A stretch of 64,000 bases of DNA from Cordia subcordata (taxonomy: Eukaryota > Streptophyta > Magnoliopsida > Boraginales > Cordiaceae). A program made the position numbers and the translations under genes. The stretch lies in assembly GCA_028554755.1 (NCBI GenBank), contig JAPTOF010000010.1, forward strand, positions 2,836,001 through 2,900,000, given 5' to 3'. The notes under the pieces were generated by a model. The model worked only from the letters and a program-made list of their open reading frames with translations. It was not told the origin of the DNA and did not search any database. Shown here in pieces: positions 22,601 through 35,835 of this stretch; within the stretch, counting starts at the first letter, position 1, and every line of letters starts with the position of its first letter.

Positions 22601-22947
22601 ATTCACGTACTCAATGATGGTATAGGTCCTTGTCTCCAAATAATGAAGGCTACATGAATCTTTATGATTGAAAGAGACCATTTTAGCTGAGGTAATAATA
22701 GTGCTCGAGACACAAACAAAAGGAGTTACAAAACAAATAAAAAAGAAGAGGAAAAAAGAGAAAAAAGAAAAATGAGCAAAGCTTATAAGGCTTTACGTGA
22801 TCTTTCTTGTTTGCTTTGTGTTTAGTGGCTGGCTTGGTCAGAAAACAGCAGAAAATCAGGGGTAAAAGGGCAGCCTTTTTGACCCTTTTCTTGGAATTTT
22901 TTTTAATTGAAGTTTTTTGAGTTCAATAGAAAGCTGTAAAGAGGTTG

Positions 22948-23144
22948 ATGGAGTCCCTTTTGAGCGTCTTGGTTTTTGGTTTTGGGAAAGATTGAGTCTT
23001 TGGTTGTTTCTTTAGGACACAATCAGCCATTCTTTGATTTTTTACCCCACAAGATTGAAGCTTTTCTTCTTTTTTCTCTCCAAGTTGTAAAGGTGGCTCC
23101 TTTTTCCTCCTAGTGACTGCTATCAAATGCCACTTTCTGACTGA
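22948..23144 (+). promoter_or_regulatory. putative 5' leader of the FLZ gene with short upstream ORFs
   Basis: Two small ATG-initiated frames lie before a likely leader intron: 22948-22995 (15 codons plus stop) and 23127-23144 (5 codons plus stop). A donor-like CCGGTATAAATC at about 23162 and an acceptor-like TTTTAGCAG ending at 23498 would remove the GT-rich interval between. The transcript start is not established, so it is not certain that either uORF is transcribed. Confidence 0.3.
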
Positions 23145-23552
23145 ATTCATTGAGCATTTCCGGTATAAATCTTCTCTCTCTTTCCCTCTCTGTGTTTGTT
23201 TGTGTGTTCATGTTTGGGTGGGAATCTGTTTATTGAGTATACAAATGTATTAGTATATTCTATGTGTGTGTGTGTGAGAGTGTGTGTATGTGTGAGCTGT
23301 TCTATGAATATGCTTGCGTAGTTGCTTTCAGTTTGTATTTGGAATGGAGTCTTTTCTAATTTGATGGTATATATTGGGAAAAGCTGATACTTTAATTGGA
23401 TATGTGAGTGTAGGTGAGGTGGGGGTTTAGTGCTTGTATGAATGTGTATGTGTGTTTTTAGCTTGTAAATGATTAAGGGTCTTTTTCAATTTTAGCAGCC
23501 GATATATAGTAAAAGGTTGACAAATTTGATTTGTATGTATAGAGGAGCTATT

Positions 23553-24683
23553 ATGCTGAAGAAAGGATCTGGAGCAGGCACAAGTAAACAAGCACTGATG
23601 GCAGATTACTATGGTTCACTACTATCTCCTACTAAAACTTCTTGTTTCGGTTCACCAAGGTTGCTTAGTAGTTTTGTCTCAAAGGGTTGTCCAGATTCTG
23701 AATCAATGATGAGTCCAACTTCAATCCTTGATAGCAAGCCATTCTCTGCCTTTATAAACCCCTTTTGCTCTGATATAAACAGCCCGAAAACTCAAAAATC
23801 AGAAAGTATAATCAATTGGGATCGGTTGGACTCGAGAAATGTTGGTCTTGGCCTGGTTGATGCTCTTAGTGAAGAAAATTCTGATTCAAGAATGAACAAA
23901 CCTAATAGTAGAATGGTTCTGTTTGCTTCACAATTGAAGATTCTAATCCCTCCTTTGCCTCCCTCTGTCGTTTCCCCCATTAATTCTCCAAAATCTCTTC
24001 CTGAATTTGGTATCAAGACTAGGAATTCTCATGTTGGTCCATTCTCGCCTGGCTTATCGCCAGCTTCTTTGAAGAAATCACCATTTAGTTCATCTAATTT
24101 GGGCATGGATAACCAGAACTCGCCTCAGGTTCTCAGTCCTCTCTCTGTTAGTGAAATGGAGCTTTCTGAGGAGTATACTTGTGTGATATCGCGTGGTCCA
24201 AATCCAAGAACCACCCATATATTTGATGATTGCATTGTGGGGACCTGTTTTGGTGTTTCTAGGCTCTCTGAATCAAGAATGGAGAACAATTTTTCAGCTA
24301 ATTGCTCAAAGAGCTATCCTTCTGAGAATTTCTTGAGCTTCTGTCACAATTGCAAGAAGAATCTTGGGCAAGGGGAAGACATATACATATACAGGTCAGT
24401 CACATTAAGTTTATGATCTAGGCTAATCATCCGAATTATTTGCTTGTTTACACTTCTTCATTACTTCAAAAATGTAGTATATTAGCCTTGTCCGTGATCA
24501 TCTGTGAGTTTCAATTTACAATTTCACAAATATTCATGATTTCTTCTTTCGGTTGTTTCGTGTTCATTTTATATCAGGGGTGAGAAGGCATTTTGCAGCA
24601 GTGACTGCAGATACAAAGAGATCATGCTGGAGAAGGGAATAGAGACACCAGAGTTTGATGATCTTTATGGAATACCTCCATGA
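23553..24683 (+). CDS. FCS-like zinc finger (FLZ, DUF581) protein
   Basis: Two exons, 23553-24394 and 24578-24683, give 315 residues; the intron splits codon 281 (phase 2). The start MLKKGSGAGTSKQ is typical of the longer FLZ proteins. Residues 1-250 are serine-rich and low complexity, with SP and SPXK motifs that could be phosphorylated. The FLZ domain lies at about 260-300, with zinc ligands C264, C267, C287 and C291 (FCHNC ... FCSSDC). FLZ proteins bind SnRK1 kinase subunits and act as adaptors in energy and sugar signalling; that is family knowledge. The intron falling inside the FLZ domain is the usual family arrangement. In-frame upstream codons back to 23517 have no better ATG. Confidence 0.93.
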
Positions 24684-25818
24684 GACCTTACTCCGTGGCC
24701 TAATTAAGCTAATCTCCACCATGATCATCCATCTTAACTACAGCAAAGTGAGCTAAGCCCGCATATATCTCCTGAGGCAGATTATTGTCACAAGAATGTC
24801 TGTGTGCGTGTGTGTATTTGGATGATTGAATCTGTTCCTGGTTTTACTATGTAATTTCACCTTTGTATCTTTTGATACTTTCTAGTCTTGATTTACACCT
24901 CAAGAAGGTTGTAGCATCAAAATTTTGTACAGAACATTGAAATTAGGTGGCTGCTGTGTCTAAAGTTTTTGCTTTAATAATTGGAGATGATGATAATGAT
25001 GATGTTGGCTAAGGTCACATTATATTTCTTTATTATATAGTAAACATGTCTAATTAAATACACTTAATAAGACCAATGACCAACCACACATCATGACAGA
25101 CCAGGGACCTCAAATTGGTTGGATTCTTTTATTTTTTAATCTGTTATGTCCTCTTCTACATCAAATCACGTCCATGTTTTGCAACTTTGCTATGTGCTTG
25201 AGTTATGCACGATGGCTACTCTACAAGGGATTAAATTAATGCAGCAAAACTGCCCCAAGAAAAGAAAGAAAAAGACATCCAAGTTCATCAGTGGACCAAG
25301 AAGGTTCTTTGTTTTTTAGCTGAGAATATCAGTTTAAAAATTAAGATTCAGTTGAATATGTATGCTTGACCTTGCTGTTAACTCTGCCAGTGTTTGAGGT
25401 TCGGGTCTTGGTATTGTCAGTCCTAAGCTCAGACAAAAGAGAGATTCTTAGAGGACATTCTTAGAGGACATTAATGATTACCATAGGAGCATTCTTACAT
25501 AGTTTCGTCAAATTGAAATAGCTGACTTCACTTGGTGCAATAAGGTTTATCTTGATTCGTTTGATTATATAACTTTAGTATTGATAAATAAATACTTTTT
25601 CTCCGGGTTACAAGATAAAGAACATTTTCACAATGCATAGAAAAGCAAACAAATGCCAGCATAGATGCATGAAGTCTCTAGGAATTTGAAGGTCCTCAGT
25701 CTTTCATACATATTTAGCCACAGTGGTGGGTGGTGAGGAGACAGGAATGGGGATCCTGGCTAGTCAAATCCCTAAATGCTGACAAGTGCACGGATATATA
25801 TGCAAAGCAAATTGGGAT

Positions 25819-25890
25819 CATTTAACACTGAACAGAGTTCTGAATGAAGGAAAACCATTTAACACTGAACAGAGTTCTGAGTGAAAGAAA
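25819..25890. repeat. short tandem duplication, period about 37 bp
   Basis: The unit CATTTAACACTGAACAGAGT plus TCTGA-TGAA occurs twice in direct succession (25819 and 25856), nearly identical, which suggests a recent slippage event. Confidence 0.75.
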
Positions 25891-27845
25891 AAGAAAACAC
25901 ACACGCACACTAAATGGAGGAGGGACTGTGCAGAGTTCCATTCTTGAAGGATGTCTTTTTTTCTGCATTGTGAGCTGGAGTAGTAGCACAGAATTGATGC
26001 AAAGTTGATAACGTAGTTAATGGGATCAGCGAGAGAGTTCTTGAGCTTACAGGGTTGACAAATGTTTGTACTTCAAGTACCTTGCTACAAGGTATACGTA
26101 ATTTGTGTAGTATACTAATATGGGATATTCATACTATAGAAGAGTGTTTTTACTACACTTGCCTTTCATGCTTGTCAGTCTTGTGTAGTTGACCGATCCT
26201 ATTGCGGGGGCATAGGTGCCACCCCGGGGCAGCCAGTTACAATTAGCACCATGGAGTTGTTTAATAATCATTAACCTTTTTTACGACATTTATTATGTTA
26301 TGAATAGATTAAAACTCTTATTTGGGCTACCCATATTTGGGAACACGTCCATATATTGTCAGATACTTTAGTGGGCCTTACTTCCTGTTGCACGTTTTAA
26401 GTATTAACCTCTAAACACAAAATGTACTTTGAGATATTGGGCAAATTATTATTGACCAAGCTAAAATTTTTGTCATGGAGGATCAACTAATAAAAGATTG
26501 TTTGTAAATTTTTAGTATGGAGAAAATGCTCCTTCACATAACAACTAATAAGGTGGTAGTTTATAAATTCAAAGTGGATCATATATTCATGTACAAGTAA
26601 ATTAGTGTTAATAACATGCAAATAACAATAAAAATTTGTCAAATGACCCACTTAAATAAATGTAGCTCCATCCCTGCAAATGGCTATGTTTTAGATATTT
26701 TGATAATTTCCATAAAACATATGAAAGTAATTACTGTAACCTACTGAGAACGCTTATGCCTCGTACACCTCGAATTTTGACCCTTTTGATTGCATTTTTT
26801 TTTTTTTTTCACTTGATTGGGTTGTAGAATCTTGAATTAACATCTTGCGAAAATTACGAATAGAGGATCAAAATCTGTACCAACTACAACTCTTGATTTA
26901 GAAAAACCAAAACTAGAAAAACTTTTTCGAGAATGATTGTCTAATATCTTTGTCTATCTATGACTTTTGCTTCGCAAATAATCCGAAAAAAAACAAACAA
27001 ACAAGAGAGATAAGCGAGAGGGCCAGATAATGGGTCCCCTGAATTATTGGGCTATTGGAGCCTATCGTCGTATTGAATCCAGAACGTGGCCATGTTAGAG
27101 CAACCTATCGAACATATTATATATTTTCATATCAAGGGTAAAACACTTTAGGAAAATACTTGAGTCTATTAGATTGACGCCAATGTGTAAACTATGTAGT
27201 AGACCCCATAATCATGTAGGACCCATAACCGTACTCGACATCAATGAGATTGACCAAACTATTTTTAGACAAAATTAAGAAAGTTTGTTTAGTCTATTCT
27301 TAGACACTTAAAAGCTGTATTATGTGAGATTAGAAGATTGTAGAGGAAATTTCTACAATTAGGGTTTAAGTCCAGAGCTCTCATCCTTTTTGGGAGTAGG
27401 AGGCCGACCTAGTTTGGATAAGAGAGGGGAAAGTGGCTATATGACCAGAGGGGTATGTGAGTGTATAATGTGTGTGCCTTAGCATGTGTCCCTTCCCCAC
27501 TTATAACCTTCGTCCATGCCTAGCCTATGGTAAGTCAATATTCCCTTGCCTTGTATAACTCCTTCTGTTAAGAGATTTGACCCTTCTACACATGGCAGGC
27601 TTCATTTATTTCCTTTTCCTCTGCCTGCCCATGCTTAACCCTTGGGCTTCATCGTCCACGGGCTTGCAGATTCGCCCCATCGCTGCTTGGGCTACCCATG
27701 AAGGCCCACTGCAGAATTATGCCCGCACTAAGGTAAAAGTTATTTTTTTGGCCTTTGGCCTCTTTTTTTTTTTTTTTTTGGCTACAAGTAAACTAAAAAA
27801 AAAGACAGAAGCTCCATTTTATACGAAGGAAAAACTTAGTTAGGG

Positions 27846-27975
27846 GAGTCTGATCAGTAGATATCTGGCGAAGCCCGCCTACCTACTGGTAAACCTAGGG
27901 ATAATAACCTGTGAAATCTAATCACTGGATATCTAGCAGAGCTTGACCACCTACTTGTGAACCTCAAGTATACTC
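27846..27975. repeat. diverged direct duplication, about 65-70 bp units
   Basis: The phrase TCTGATCAGTAGATATCTGG...CCTACCTACTGGTAAACCT recurs as TCTAATCACTGGATATCTAG...CCACCTACTTGTGAACCT. No coding capacity is seen. Confidence 0.5.
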
Positions 27976-28844
27976 CCCAAAATCATTGAACCACGTAAAG
28001 CAAGACATTTAATCTAGTAACAGTTGACGTAGCTCAAACCCATGTACGGACAGTAATATTCTCTCTGCACCTTTACTACCAAGACATCCTGAGGGAACAA
28101 AAGCTTTAGTTTTTATTTTATGTAAAAGTTATTTTTCTAACTCAACAACTCGAACAACTAAAAAAATTTACGATTAAAATAATGCCACCTCAAATGCCAA
28201 AACAAGCTGAGCCCACAGTATCACATAGGAAGGCTGTCGTGGTGCGGGGGGCTGATGCCAATTGATTGCTGGTTTCACATGGTGGGTCATGCAACTTATA
28301 GGATTGTGTAGTCACATCTCTAAAGAAAGCCAACTAACTTCATCAATTCAGCTGCGACAATGCAACTGAAAACCAACCCTGAGAGAATAAATTTGCTGCT
28401 TCAATGCATCCATCTCTACTAGTCTATCTATACAGTACTCCAACATGCAACATAAATGCTGCCTGATGATTCCAAATGGATATGTGATCCCAAAACAAAA
28501 AAATTAAAAAAAATCAAATGGATATATTCAGATGATATATTGAATATATATTCGTCTTGTATTGACTTTGGAAAAGATGTACGGCATTTAATTTATAATA
28601 GCTAAAACCTTTCTTATACTAGAGGAAGAACCAAATTAATCAAATTTTCTCCTTCCAAAATGACATTGCATCAGGTTCTACCCGTAGCATTGTTAGTTGA
28701 TGTTTTTGTTTGTCGCATGTCATGTCATGCAGTATTTCTTCTCTTATTTAAGAAAATATATACACACACTTAGATCTATAAAATAAAATACAATTTATAA
28801 TATTGTTAATCATAAAATTTGATATAAGAAAATTTCTATTGAAT

Positions 28845-28872
28845 CCCGTACATCGCACTAGTCATATGCTAG
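28845..28872 (+). mobile_element. Helitron-like 3' terminus (weak)
   Basis: CCCGTACATCGCACTAG is followed by CATATGCTAG and a T, resembling the hairpin plus CTAG-T end of plant Helitrons, but the hairpin is degenerate here. A 5' end may be the TC near 28738, giving an AT-rich element of about 135 bp; this is a guess. Confidence 0.3.
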
Positions 28873-29444
28873 TTTTTGTATTATTGTTGTACTTACTTTT
28901 AACAACAACCAAACAAGCATAAGGAGATCCATTTTGCTAAGGAGGAAAAGTAATGCGACCTATTGTTGATTGTAGCTTATAGGTTTATGTTTAAGAATTT
29001 CATTCTTGAAACTTCCAGAGTTTGATTTGTCTCAATTGTTTTGTTAAATAATTGAATAGGCAAATATCAATATGCTGTATCCAATAATGTATAGATAATT
29101 GGATCATTATTAAATATTGTTTTATCAGTTATTTATCCCATCAGGTTGCTATCTGAAAATCAGTTTCCAGCACAACTGTATAGGATTTTGTTCACAGTAA
29201 CACAAGATTTAGCTTTGTTAACCATCATTGTCAGTAGGTGCAATTATTACTATTATTATAATAAAAAGTGCATTAGAATAATTAATAGTGAAGGATGAAA
29301 AATAATGGAGAGATTAGCATGATGACCAGGCAAACTTCTCTTATTCAATCCTATGCTTAATCTAGCAATCAGTGCAAGAACTTATCAATCACTTCTTTTG
29401 GAATAAATGCAAAACTCTATATGTGTGTGTGTTTTTAAAACTAA

Positions 29445-29561
29445 GAGGGTGTTTGACTTGACTTATCTTGGTACTTAAAAGCACTTAAGAAAAAATACCA
29501 TCTCATATACTTTTATTATTTAGTGTTTATAAGTCACAAATAAGCAAAACCAAACAGCCTC
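29445..29561. mobile_element. Tourist-like MITE, 117 bp
   Basis: The left end GAGGGTGTTTGACTTG and the right end (reverse complement GAGGCTGTTTGGTTTTG) form imperfect terminal inverted repeats. Both ends are flanked by TAA (29442-29444 and 29562-29564), the target duplication of PIF/Harbinger elements. There is no coding capacity. Confidence 0.65.
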
Positions 29562-30621
29562 TAAGTTGGACGTTAGATGTCATTGTACTGATAACTCTAT
29601 ATAATATAATGGCTAAAAATGTGGCGCACTATCCCTTTTATCTAATAATAGCAAGAGAAATTTTTGTATGATTTTCTAAATTATGAAATTAAAGATTATT
29701 AAATCATCACGACATCATAGAATTTTACGGTTCATTTTGACAAAACATGGATTAAGTATTTTTTGCTGTACACATCCAGTTACTTTAGGTTAACTTTTTC
29801 TCTTATTTTTCCTCATGTTCTAATATGAAGCATTATGAAAATGATAGGTGATCCTCTGAAAATCAAGAATTGTTTGGGGTAGATGAGAGTAGTGCAAGTT
29901 GGGTGCATGTGCGAAGCCATGTGAAGGACATTGAATATTATGAGAACCTCCGTTAAAATTGTAATCCATAACTCTTATCTATATGGTAATGAAGAAACAA
30001 ACAAGAAAGCATGTGGCAAATCATTTGAGGCCATGGACAATGAATCTAGAGCTAAAACTCATGTACATAGGAAATTATAGTATTACACTGTTTTAATTAA
30101 TAATTAATTTCTAGATTAACCCATTAATTAATTATAGCATTATTACAGAGAAGCTGATGTCAAGACAAGACTACAACAAAATTGGTTTATTTAAAAAGTT
30201 GTTTGAAATAATTTTTAAAGTCTTTGTCACTTTTTTTTTAAGTCACTGAGCCATGATCATAACATTTTGGCTGAAGACGTTTGTAAATGCTAAGGACAAG
30301 CCAACAACGCCTGCATCAGCCAACTAAAGAGACTTACATACAATGCCAATGCATATACCATCACTTGAGTTCTTGAAATATTTTGAAATTGAATATTCTA
30401 CCAAGGGAAAATTTTTTAAATTTTTATAAAAAATTGCTATTTTTCGTCAATGGGGTTATGAATTTGAGTTTTTAAATGAGTTACTTATATTTTAAAAAAA
30501 ATTATACATATACATATATATATACGACGATAGTAAGTGTGTGGCTAACTTTCACTGACAATATAGCGTATCCGTGCGCCCTCGACTCGCACTAGCTAGC
30601 AATTTTCAAATGTTAAGGATT

Positions 30622-30719
30622 AGAGAATAGTTTAAGTAATTGAGACTATCTCATTTAAGAGCGAGGTCCTGCTTTCGAATTTCATGGCAATGGAGGTTAA
30701 AAGAAAAGAAAAAAAAAAC
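30622..30719 (+). mobile_element. SINE-like tRNA-derived fragment
   Basis: The A-box-like GTTTAAGTAATTGAGACT is followed by a B-box-like GCTTTCGAATTTC (about 30671-30683) and, after 25 bases, an A-rich tail AAAAGAAAAGAAAAAAAAAA. The order fits a SINE. Confidence 0.45.
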
Positions 30720-31487
30720 TATTTCCAAATGCCATTTTTATGTAGAAAACATAATATTACATTTAGAACTTCAAATGGTCATGTCTGGCCAAAAAAGGAA
30801 AACGAAATTGTCTATTTTCATACTCAAGAAAGTAGTAAAATCATCCATCATCAAGCATGCATATGGAACAAAAGATCTTCTCAATATCTAAAATTCACAA
30901 CTTGTAAGAGTAGTTTGTGTATTTCAAGGTCGTTAAGCAACCGCACAACACTCTACCATGCATTCTTTTGTCCGTGGGCCAAAAGATGCAACACAAAGTT
31001 AGTCTTTTCTGCATGAAGGATATTTACAACTTACATAGACAAAGGCATTTTTTCTTAAACATGATTTCTTTTGCAGTTTCCCTCATTTGATTTAAACCTT
31101 ACAATTGGAATGTCTAAAAGAATATAATGAATCTTAGCACACAATTTCAAGCCTGATCAAATTCATATATTGATCCTACCCCTTTCTTAGCGTATATTTA
31201 ACATTTTCTCTCTCAAACTCTAGGTTGAGATTTGAGTAACATTATAAGATAGAATTTTGGTGACAAAGTGATGAAACAACTATTTAATTTCCGCACTTAT
31301 TTTTTTAATTATTTAACTGCATTTTCACTTTACTATCAATAATCTTAATTTGTTATAACATTATAATTTTACGAGGCAATCCAAGTCTACAAGAACAATT
31401 GTAAGGGAGAGCAAAATGGAATGATTGCCAAACTTTAAATTTTGGAGAATTGAGACAATATCATGAAATGGCCTTGTCACTACCTTT

Positions 31488-31501
31488 GGGGGGGGGGGGG
31501 G

Positions 31502-31540
<39 letters not shown>
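31488..31540. repeat. poly-G followed by (GA)n microsatellite
   Basis: About 17 G are followed directly by about 18 GA units. On the minus strand it is a CT/C tract. The compound repeat is prone to length change. Confidence 0.9.
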
Positions 31541-31544
<4 letters not shown>

Positions 31545-32000
31545 ATATAAGGGGACCATGCAAATCTCAAATGCTTCTGCAACCAATAACTCCAACTAAC
31601 ACTGGGAGAAATATCTCTAATGAATCTTAAAGATTAGATCTAATAATGAAGTATCGCTTTTATTTCTATTTGCAATATTGAGATCCCTTCGGATCTTAGC
31701 ATATAATGATATTCACTTACACATTTATTAATTTTATATGTAAACCTCTTTCACTATTGCATTTTTAATTTGATTACGTCAGTTGAGCGTGCTAATTAAT
31801 CTCGAACCACCACTTTCATGGTATCCTTTTACTAGATTTTCTTACAATTTTTAACTAATACACCAGCTATGATTAAGATGATTAGCTAAAAAATATATAA
31901 AGAATGATTAAGACGCACATTTTATGGTCTGAACAAAAGTCCAACATGTCTCTTTTATGGGGAACGATGGAAAAGCTCAAAATATCACCTTTGCCATCTA

Positions 32001-32240
32001 GGGGTCTTTTGGATTGACTTTTTTTATAATTGCTTTTCTGTAACAATTTCTAAAAGAAGTACTTTTTTAAAAAGTTAAAAATTATAATTTCGGGAAAAAA
32101 GTTGTATTTGAGTTTTTTTTTTCTTTCAGAGATTTAGAGTTTTCTAAAAATCAAGCCAAATAATTATTACAAAAACAATGTACTCTTTTTTAATTAAAAA
32201 GTACTTTTCCCTAAAAGAAAAAGCCAATTTAAACGTACCC
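32001..32240. mobile_element. MITE, about 240 bp, TGTTTGGATTG-type ends
   Basis: The left end GGGGTCTTTTGGATTGACTTTTTT pairs with the right end (reverse complement GGGTACGTTTAAATTGGCTTTTTC). Flanks are CTA and TTA, which could be a diverged 3-bp target duplication. The interior is AT-rich with further complementary segments (AAGTACTTTTTTAAAAAG and AATTAAAAAGTACTTTTC). It resembles the elements at 47392 and 63301. Confidence 0.6.
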
Positions 32241-33537
32241 TTAATAAATTGCAACACATTGACTTTTTTTTTTCCTTCTTTATGTTCTTGCTTTGTATAA
32301 CAAGTAAAGTTTTAATTGTGTCAATGCAAAAATACAAGAGTAAGCCATATAGTAGAATAGCTATCAAGCTACTTTGACTAGTTGTATGTAATTGCCATGG
32401 TTTTCTTCTTCTGTGACATGGATCTAACTAATTTCTATGGTTAATTAGTATTCTATTGAGCTATTAATAATTGGCCACTTAGAGGATATCATCATGTCGA
32501 ATCAAGTCAACGTAATGGGAGACTTGATGAATATGAAAGCAACCAACCACTATTGGGATGAGAGTAAACCTAAAGAAATCACCCGCAAAAGGTTAGTTAA
32601 CATGGCAATCTAAGTGTTATATTATAATAATCGAAGTCATAATTACACAATTTCATATATGAAAAGAACATATATAAAATACTCATCACAAAAAAAAAAG
32701 AACATATATTAGAATAAATCAACACTACATTATCTAAACTCATAATTTCATACTTTGACATAAAATTGGACACATTCCACAACTTAAAACTCAAATAGTC
32801 GGACACCAGTTTGCGAATTTAAGCTCAATAGTTCTTATGATGTTGCTCTTTATTTTTTTTCAAGAAATCGTGCAAGAATGATCAAAATAATAAGGAAAAA
32901 ACAAAGAAGTATAACAAATAGAAAAATGTATTTAACAAAAGCAGAACTGTTAAAGTGTAATGCAGTAAAAACAATATAAAGAAGTGTGTAAACATATCTA
33001 TTAATTAGAGATCCGCTGCATTAGTGCTGGTACAATATAATTCAAATTCACTTCCAACCCTACCGAGTTCATCCATGGGCATAAGATATGGCCCATGAGC
33101 ATGATTCTATTGATGATGGTGGTGCAGAAAATCAATGCTATCCGTGAAATAATGTTGACAAAACATTTCCAATAGAACAAATCTTCTCCCCTCCTGGAAA
33201 ATGATGAAGTGATATTTTCAGCCATTGCAAAAAGGGTGTCGACATCATTACAAGACAAATAAATTAAAGCCATTAGGTCATGCACTTGAAATTTATCTTA
33301 ATGTCACATACAACTGTCTATAAATGGAATCAAAATATTCTTCCATAGACGTCATCATTGTGCAATTTCTTACCTGCAACAACTTGCACTATAGCTGGGC
33401 GTTTAGATTTTCAGATTTATTATGTGCATTATGTGAATTTTATATATTTCTCCCTTGATTGTACGGAGAACTTAAACAAAGCTAAATTTGTTTAAATTAA
33501 AAAGGGAAAAAAATTAAGAGAAACACGGAATTAAGAT

Positions 33538-33540
<3 letters not shown>

Positions 33541-33571
<31 letters not shown>
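33541..33571. repeat. (TA)n microsatellite
   Basis: About 15 TA units in AT-rich intergenic DNA. A second, interrupted TA tract lies at about 34378-34411. Confidence 0.85.
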
Positions 33572-33573
<2 letters not shown>

Positions 33574-34378
33574 ACCACAATTTCTTTTCTTTTGCTCTCG
33601 ATGATACAAATACAAGCCAATCCCACTCAGCAAGATAGGTTCAATTTGATTTGGTTTAAGTGGTATAATTATAATGATATTGGTATGTATTACGCCTTAA
33701 TTGTATATTAAGCTGTATTATTATATGAGGTCAGTTAATATTGTAAATTGTATATGATATGCTTTTGTATAAATATATGTTTATCACCCTAATTTTAAGG
33801 TGTCCTAGCCCAGACATATTTTTAATGATAGGTTGTAATAATGTTGTAACCCAAGTTATTCATTTTTCTTTGTCAACATTTATTTCCAAAAGTTTTTTTT
33901 TTTTTGTTTTTTTTCATTTTCTCCGCTTTTTTCTGGTCAGGTCAAAAGTTTTTATCGAGATGAATAACTTTATTTCCTAGACAGTGACACATGTATAATT
34001 TCTTTTATTCACCATTGATATCGAGTCCAGAATCTACGCAAGATCAGGCGACTTAAGTGGAGTATGGTTTGTGATATTGACCCTCTACAGGTTAAGCTAT
34101 AAATGATTAAATTCTAAGTCAAATTGTCAATAAACACACATGCGTGGTTTTGGATACGCCTAAACGTGCAAATTAAACCTAAAACGCGAAGCCACAACCA
34201 CAAGAATATAATATTTAAATTTCGAGGTATAGATTGAACACCTTTTCAATTTGGACTTGTATTCCAGGTCATGGGTCAGACCCGACCGAGGCTCTAACTT
34301 AGTTGGGTCTTGGGGCCTCTTTCCACGTGGTAGCGATTCCGTTTAGAGAATTGTAGGGATATTGAACATAGAGTAGTG

Positions 34379-34410
<32 letters not shown>

Positions 34411-35618
34411 GTATGATTAGGGATTAGAGATTGAAAAAAAGTCAGCATTAGGGGTTTAGAGAATTTTAGGGATTATATAGTTTGCCAATTTGGGAGAAAA
34501 CGTTTCAAAGTAATTATAAGTAAAAAAATGTAAGTCTTTATGATAGGACATAGATTAGCTAGGTTACGTTGCTCAGCTTGTTAGTTGGATTAATCTTTTT
34601 TTTTTTCACTTTAAGACAGGTCAAAGGTGGATTATATCATTTAACAAGAATTGATCTGAGGTTCTACTTACTCTAAAGATGAGAGATATATTACTTAACC
34701 CCTAAGTCTTTGGTAGTAATCTTATTTTTCATCTTATTGTTATTTGTATCTGTCACTACATGTACTACTGTAAAGATCTTATTCAGCAATATAAAAAAAG
34801 ATTTCCCTCAATACTTTTTTTTTTCGTGATTTGTAATGTAGCAATATTAACAGATATTGGGTTATTAAATACTTAATATGCTATTTTTAAATCAATTAAA
34901 TTTTAATTAATTAATTTTATATCTTGAATTAATTTCGTCTCAAATGTAAAAGTTCTACAAAATTTAATACGAGTTTCAACCTCAAATGTTGGGATCCTAA
35001 AAATTAATAAAGGATATTGGAAGATAATAATGTCATTTTAGTTTGATATTTGGGTTCATGCCTTATTTTATAGTGAGTTTAGTTTACTTGCAACAAAAAT
35101 ATTTAAAATTAAAGTTTTAAAGTAATCAGCAAATTTTGACAGATTATGTTTCACGCTTTAGGTTTACTTGCAACAAAAATATTTAAAAGTTTTAAACTAC
35201 TCACGGGTGATCTTACCCATGATAAATTTTGACACTAAATTTAAAATAGCCACACGTAATATAACCTGTGACAAACTAACACTAGGTATTTTTACTTGTT
35301 ACAAGTTTTGAATTCCCATGATTGATTTTATGGTGCAAGTATTTAATTGTTATAGTGATGCACGCAATTGAAAGTAACTGCGAATCAACCGTTGGAATAC
35401 ACCCCCCTCAAGTAACAACTAACATTACCAAGAAAATGACAATTAGGGCAAGTAGAAGAATCCAATTTATTAAAACCCCCTAAATTGAATTTAAAATTGC
35501 TACAAATTAAAGGGCCATGCACTAGGGTCAATGTTTGTCTCAATTTCCATCACTGTACCCCATGCCCTGCCCCCCTCCCCCCCAACCCACATGAGGGACG
35601 TTATGGAAGCTTTACCTA

Positions 35619-35628
35619 CTATAAATAC
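35619..35628 (+). promoter_or_regulatory. TATA box of the DUF1677 gene
   Basis: CTATAAATAC lies about 215 bp before the ATG and is followed by a CT-rich leader with a (CTT)n tract at 35658-35685, the usual make-up of a plant core promoter and 5' UTR. Confidence 0.6.
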
Positions 35629-35741
35629 CACTCTCTTTCTTCACTTCCAATCCCCCACTTCTTCTTCTTCTTCTTCTTCTTCTTCGCTTTCCACATCTTG
35701 TCAATAGAAAAAAAAATATGTCCCTCGCCTGATCATAAGCC

Positions 35742-35783
35742 TAGGGCCGGAGTCTTGGCGTAACGGTAAAATTGTTATAGCGA
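35742..35783 (+). mobile_element. possible SINE 5' fragment in the DUF1677 leader
   Basis: GGAGTCTTGGCGTAACGGTA followed by AAATTGTT resembles the A-box region of plant Au-type SINEs. No B box or tail follows, so it would be a truncated copy inside the 5' UTR or a leader intron. Recognition rests on memory of the family and is uncertain. Confidence 0.35.
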
Positions 35784-35835
35784 AAACTAAAAAATACGTA
35801 TATAAAGAAACAATCATAGAGATTTTCAAGAAATT

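Larger units (their letters stand above)
17128..23552. other. intergenic region, AT-rich; FLZ leader at its right end
   Basis: No protein gene is recognisable over 17.1-22.5 kb. It holds a CT microsatellite, a degenerate repeat block (18865-19615) and general AT-rich sequence. The last 700 bp (about 22.8-23.55 kb) are pyrimidine- and GT-rich and look like the 5' leader of the FLZ gene. Confidence 0.6.
24684..35835. other. 11-kb gene-poor intergenic region
   Basis: No credible protein gene was found. Open frames up to 110 codons (for example at 27577 and 30684) are low-complexity or run through simple repeats and match no family. The region holds a short tandem repeat at 25819, a diverged tandem pair at 27846-27975, a Helitron-type end, two MITEs, a SINE-like piece, G/GA and TA tracts, and the promoter of the DUF1677 gene at its right end. 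Confidence 0.6.

Noticed and set aside
27577..27843. 88-codon frame with an apparent signal peptide
   Set aside because: It runs into a poly-T/poly-Phe tract, has no homologue I recognise and lies in repeat-rich DNA.
30640..31016. Two overlapping open frames of 83 and 110 codons
   Set aside because: They start inside a SINE-like piece and run through its A-rich tail, with no family match.
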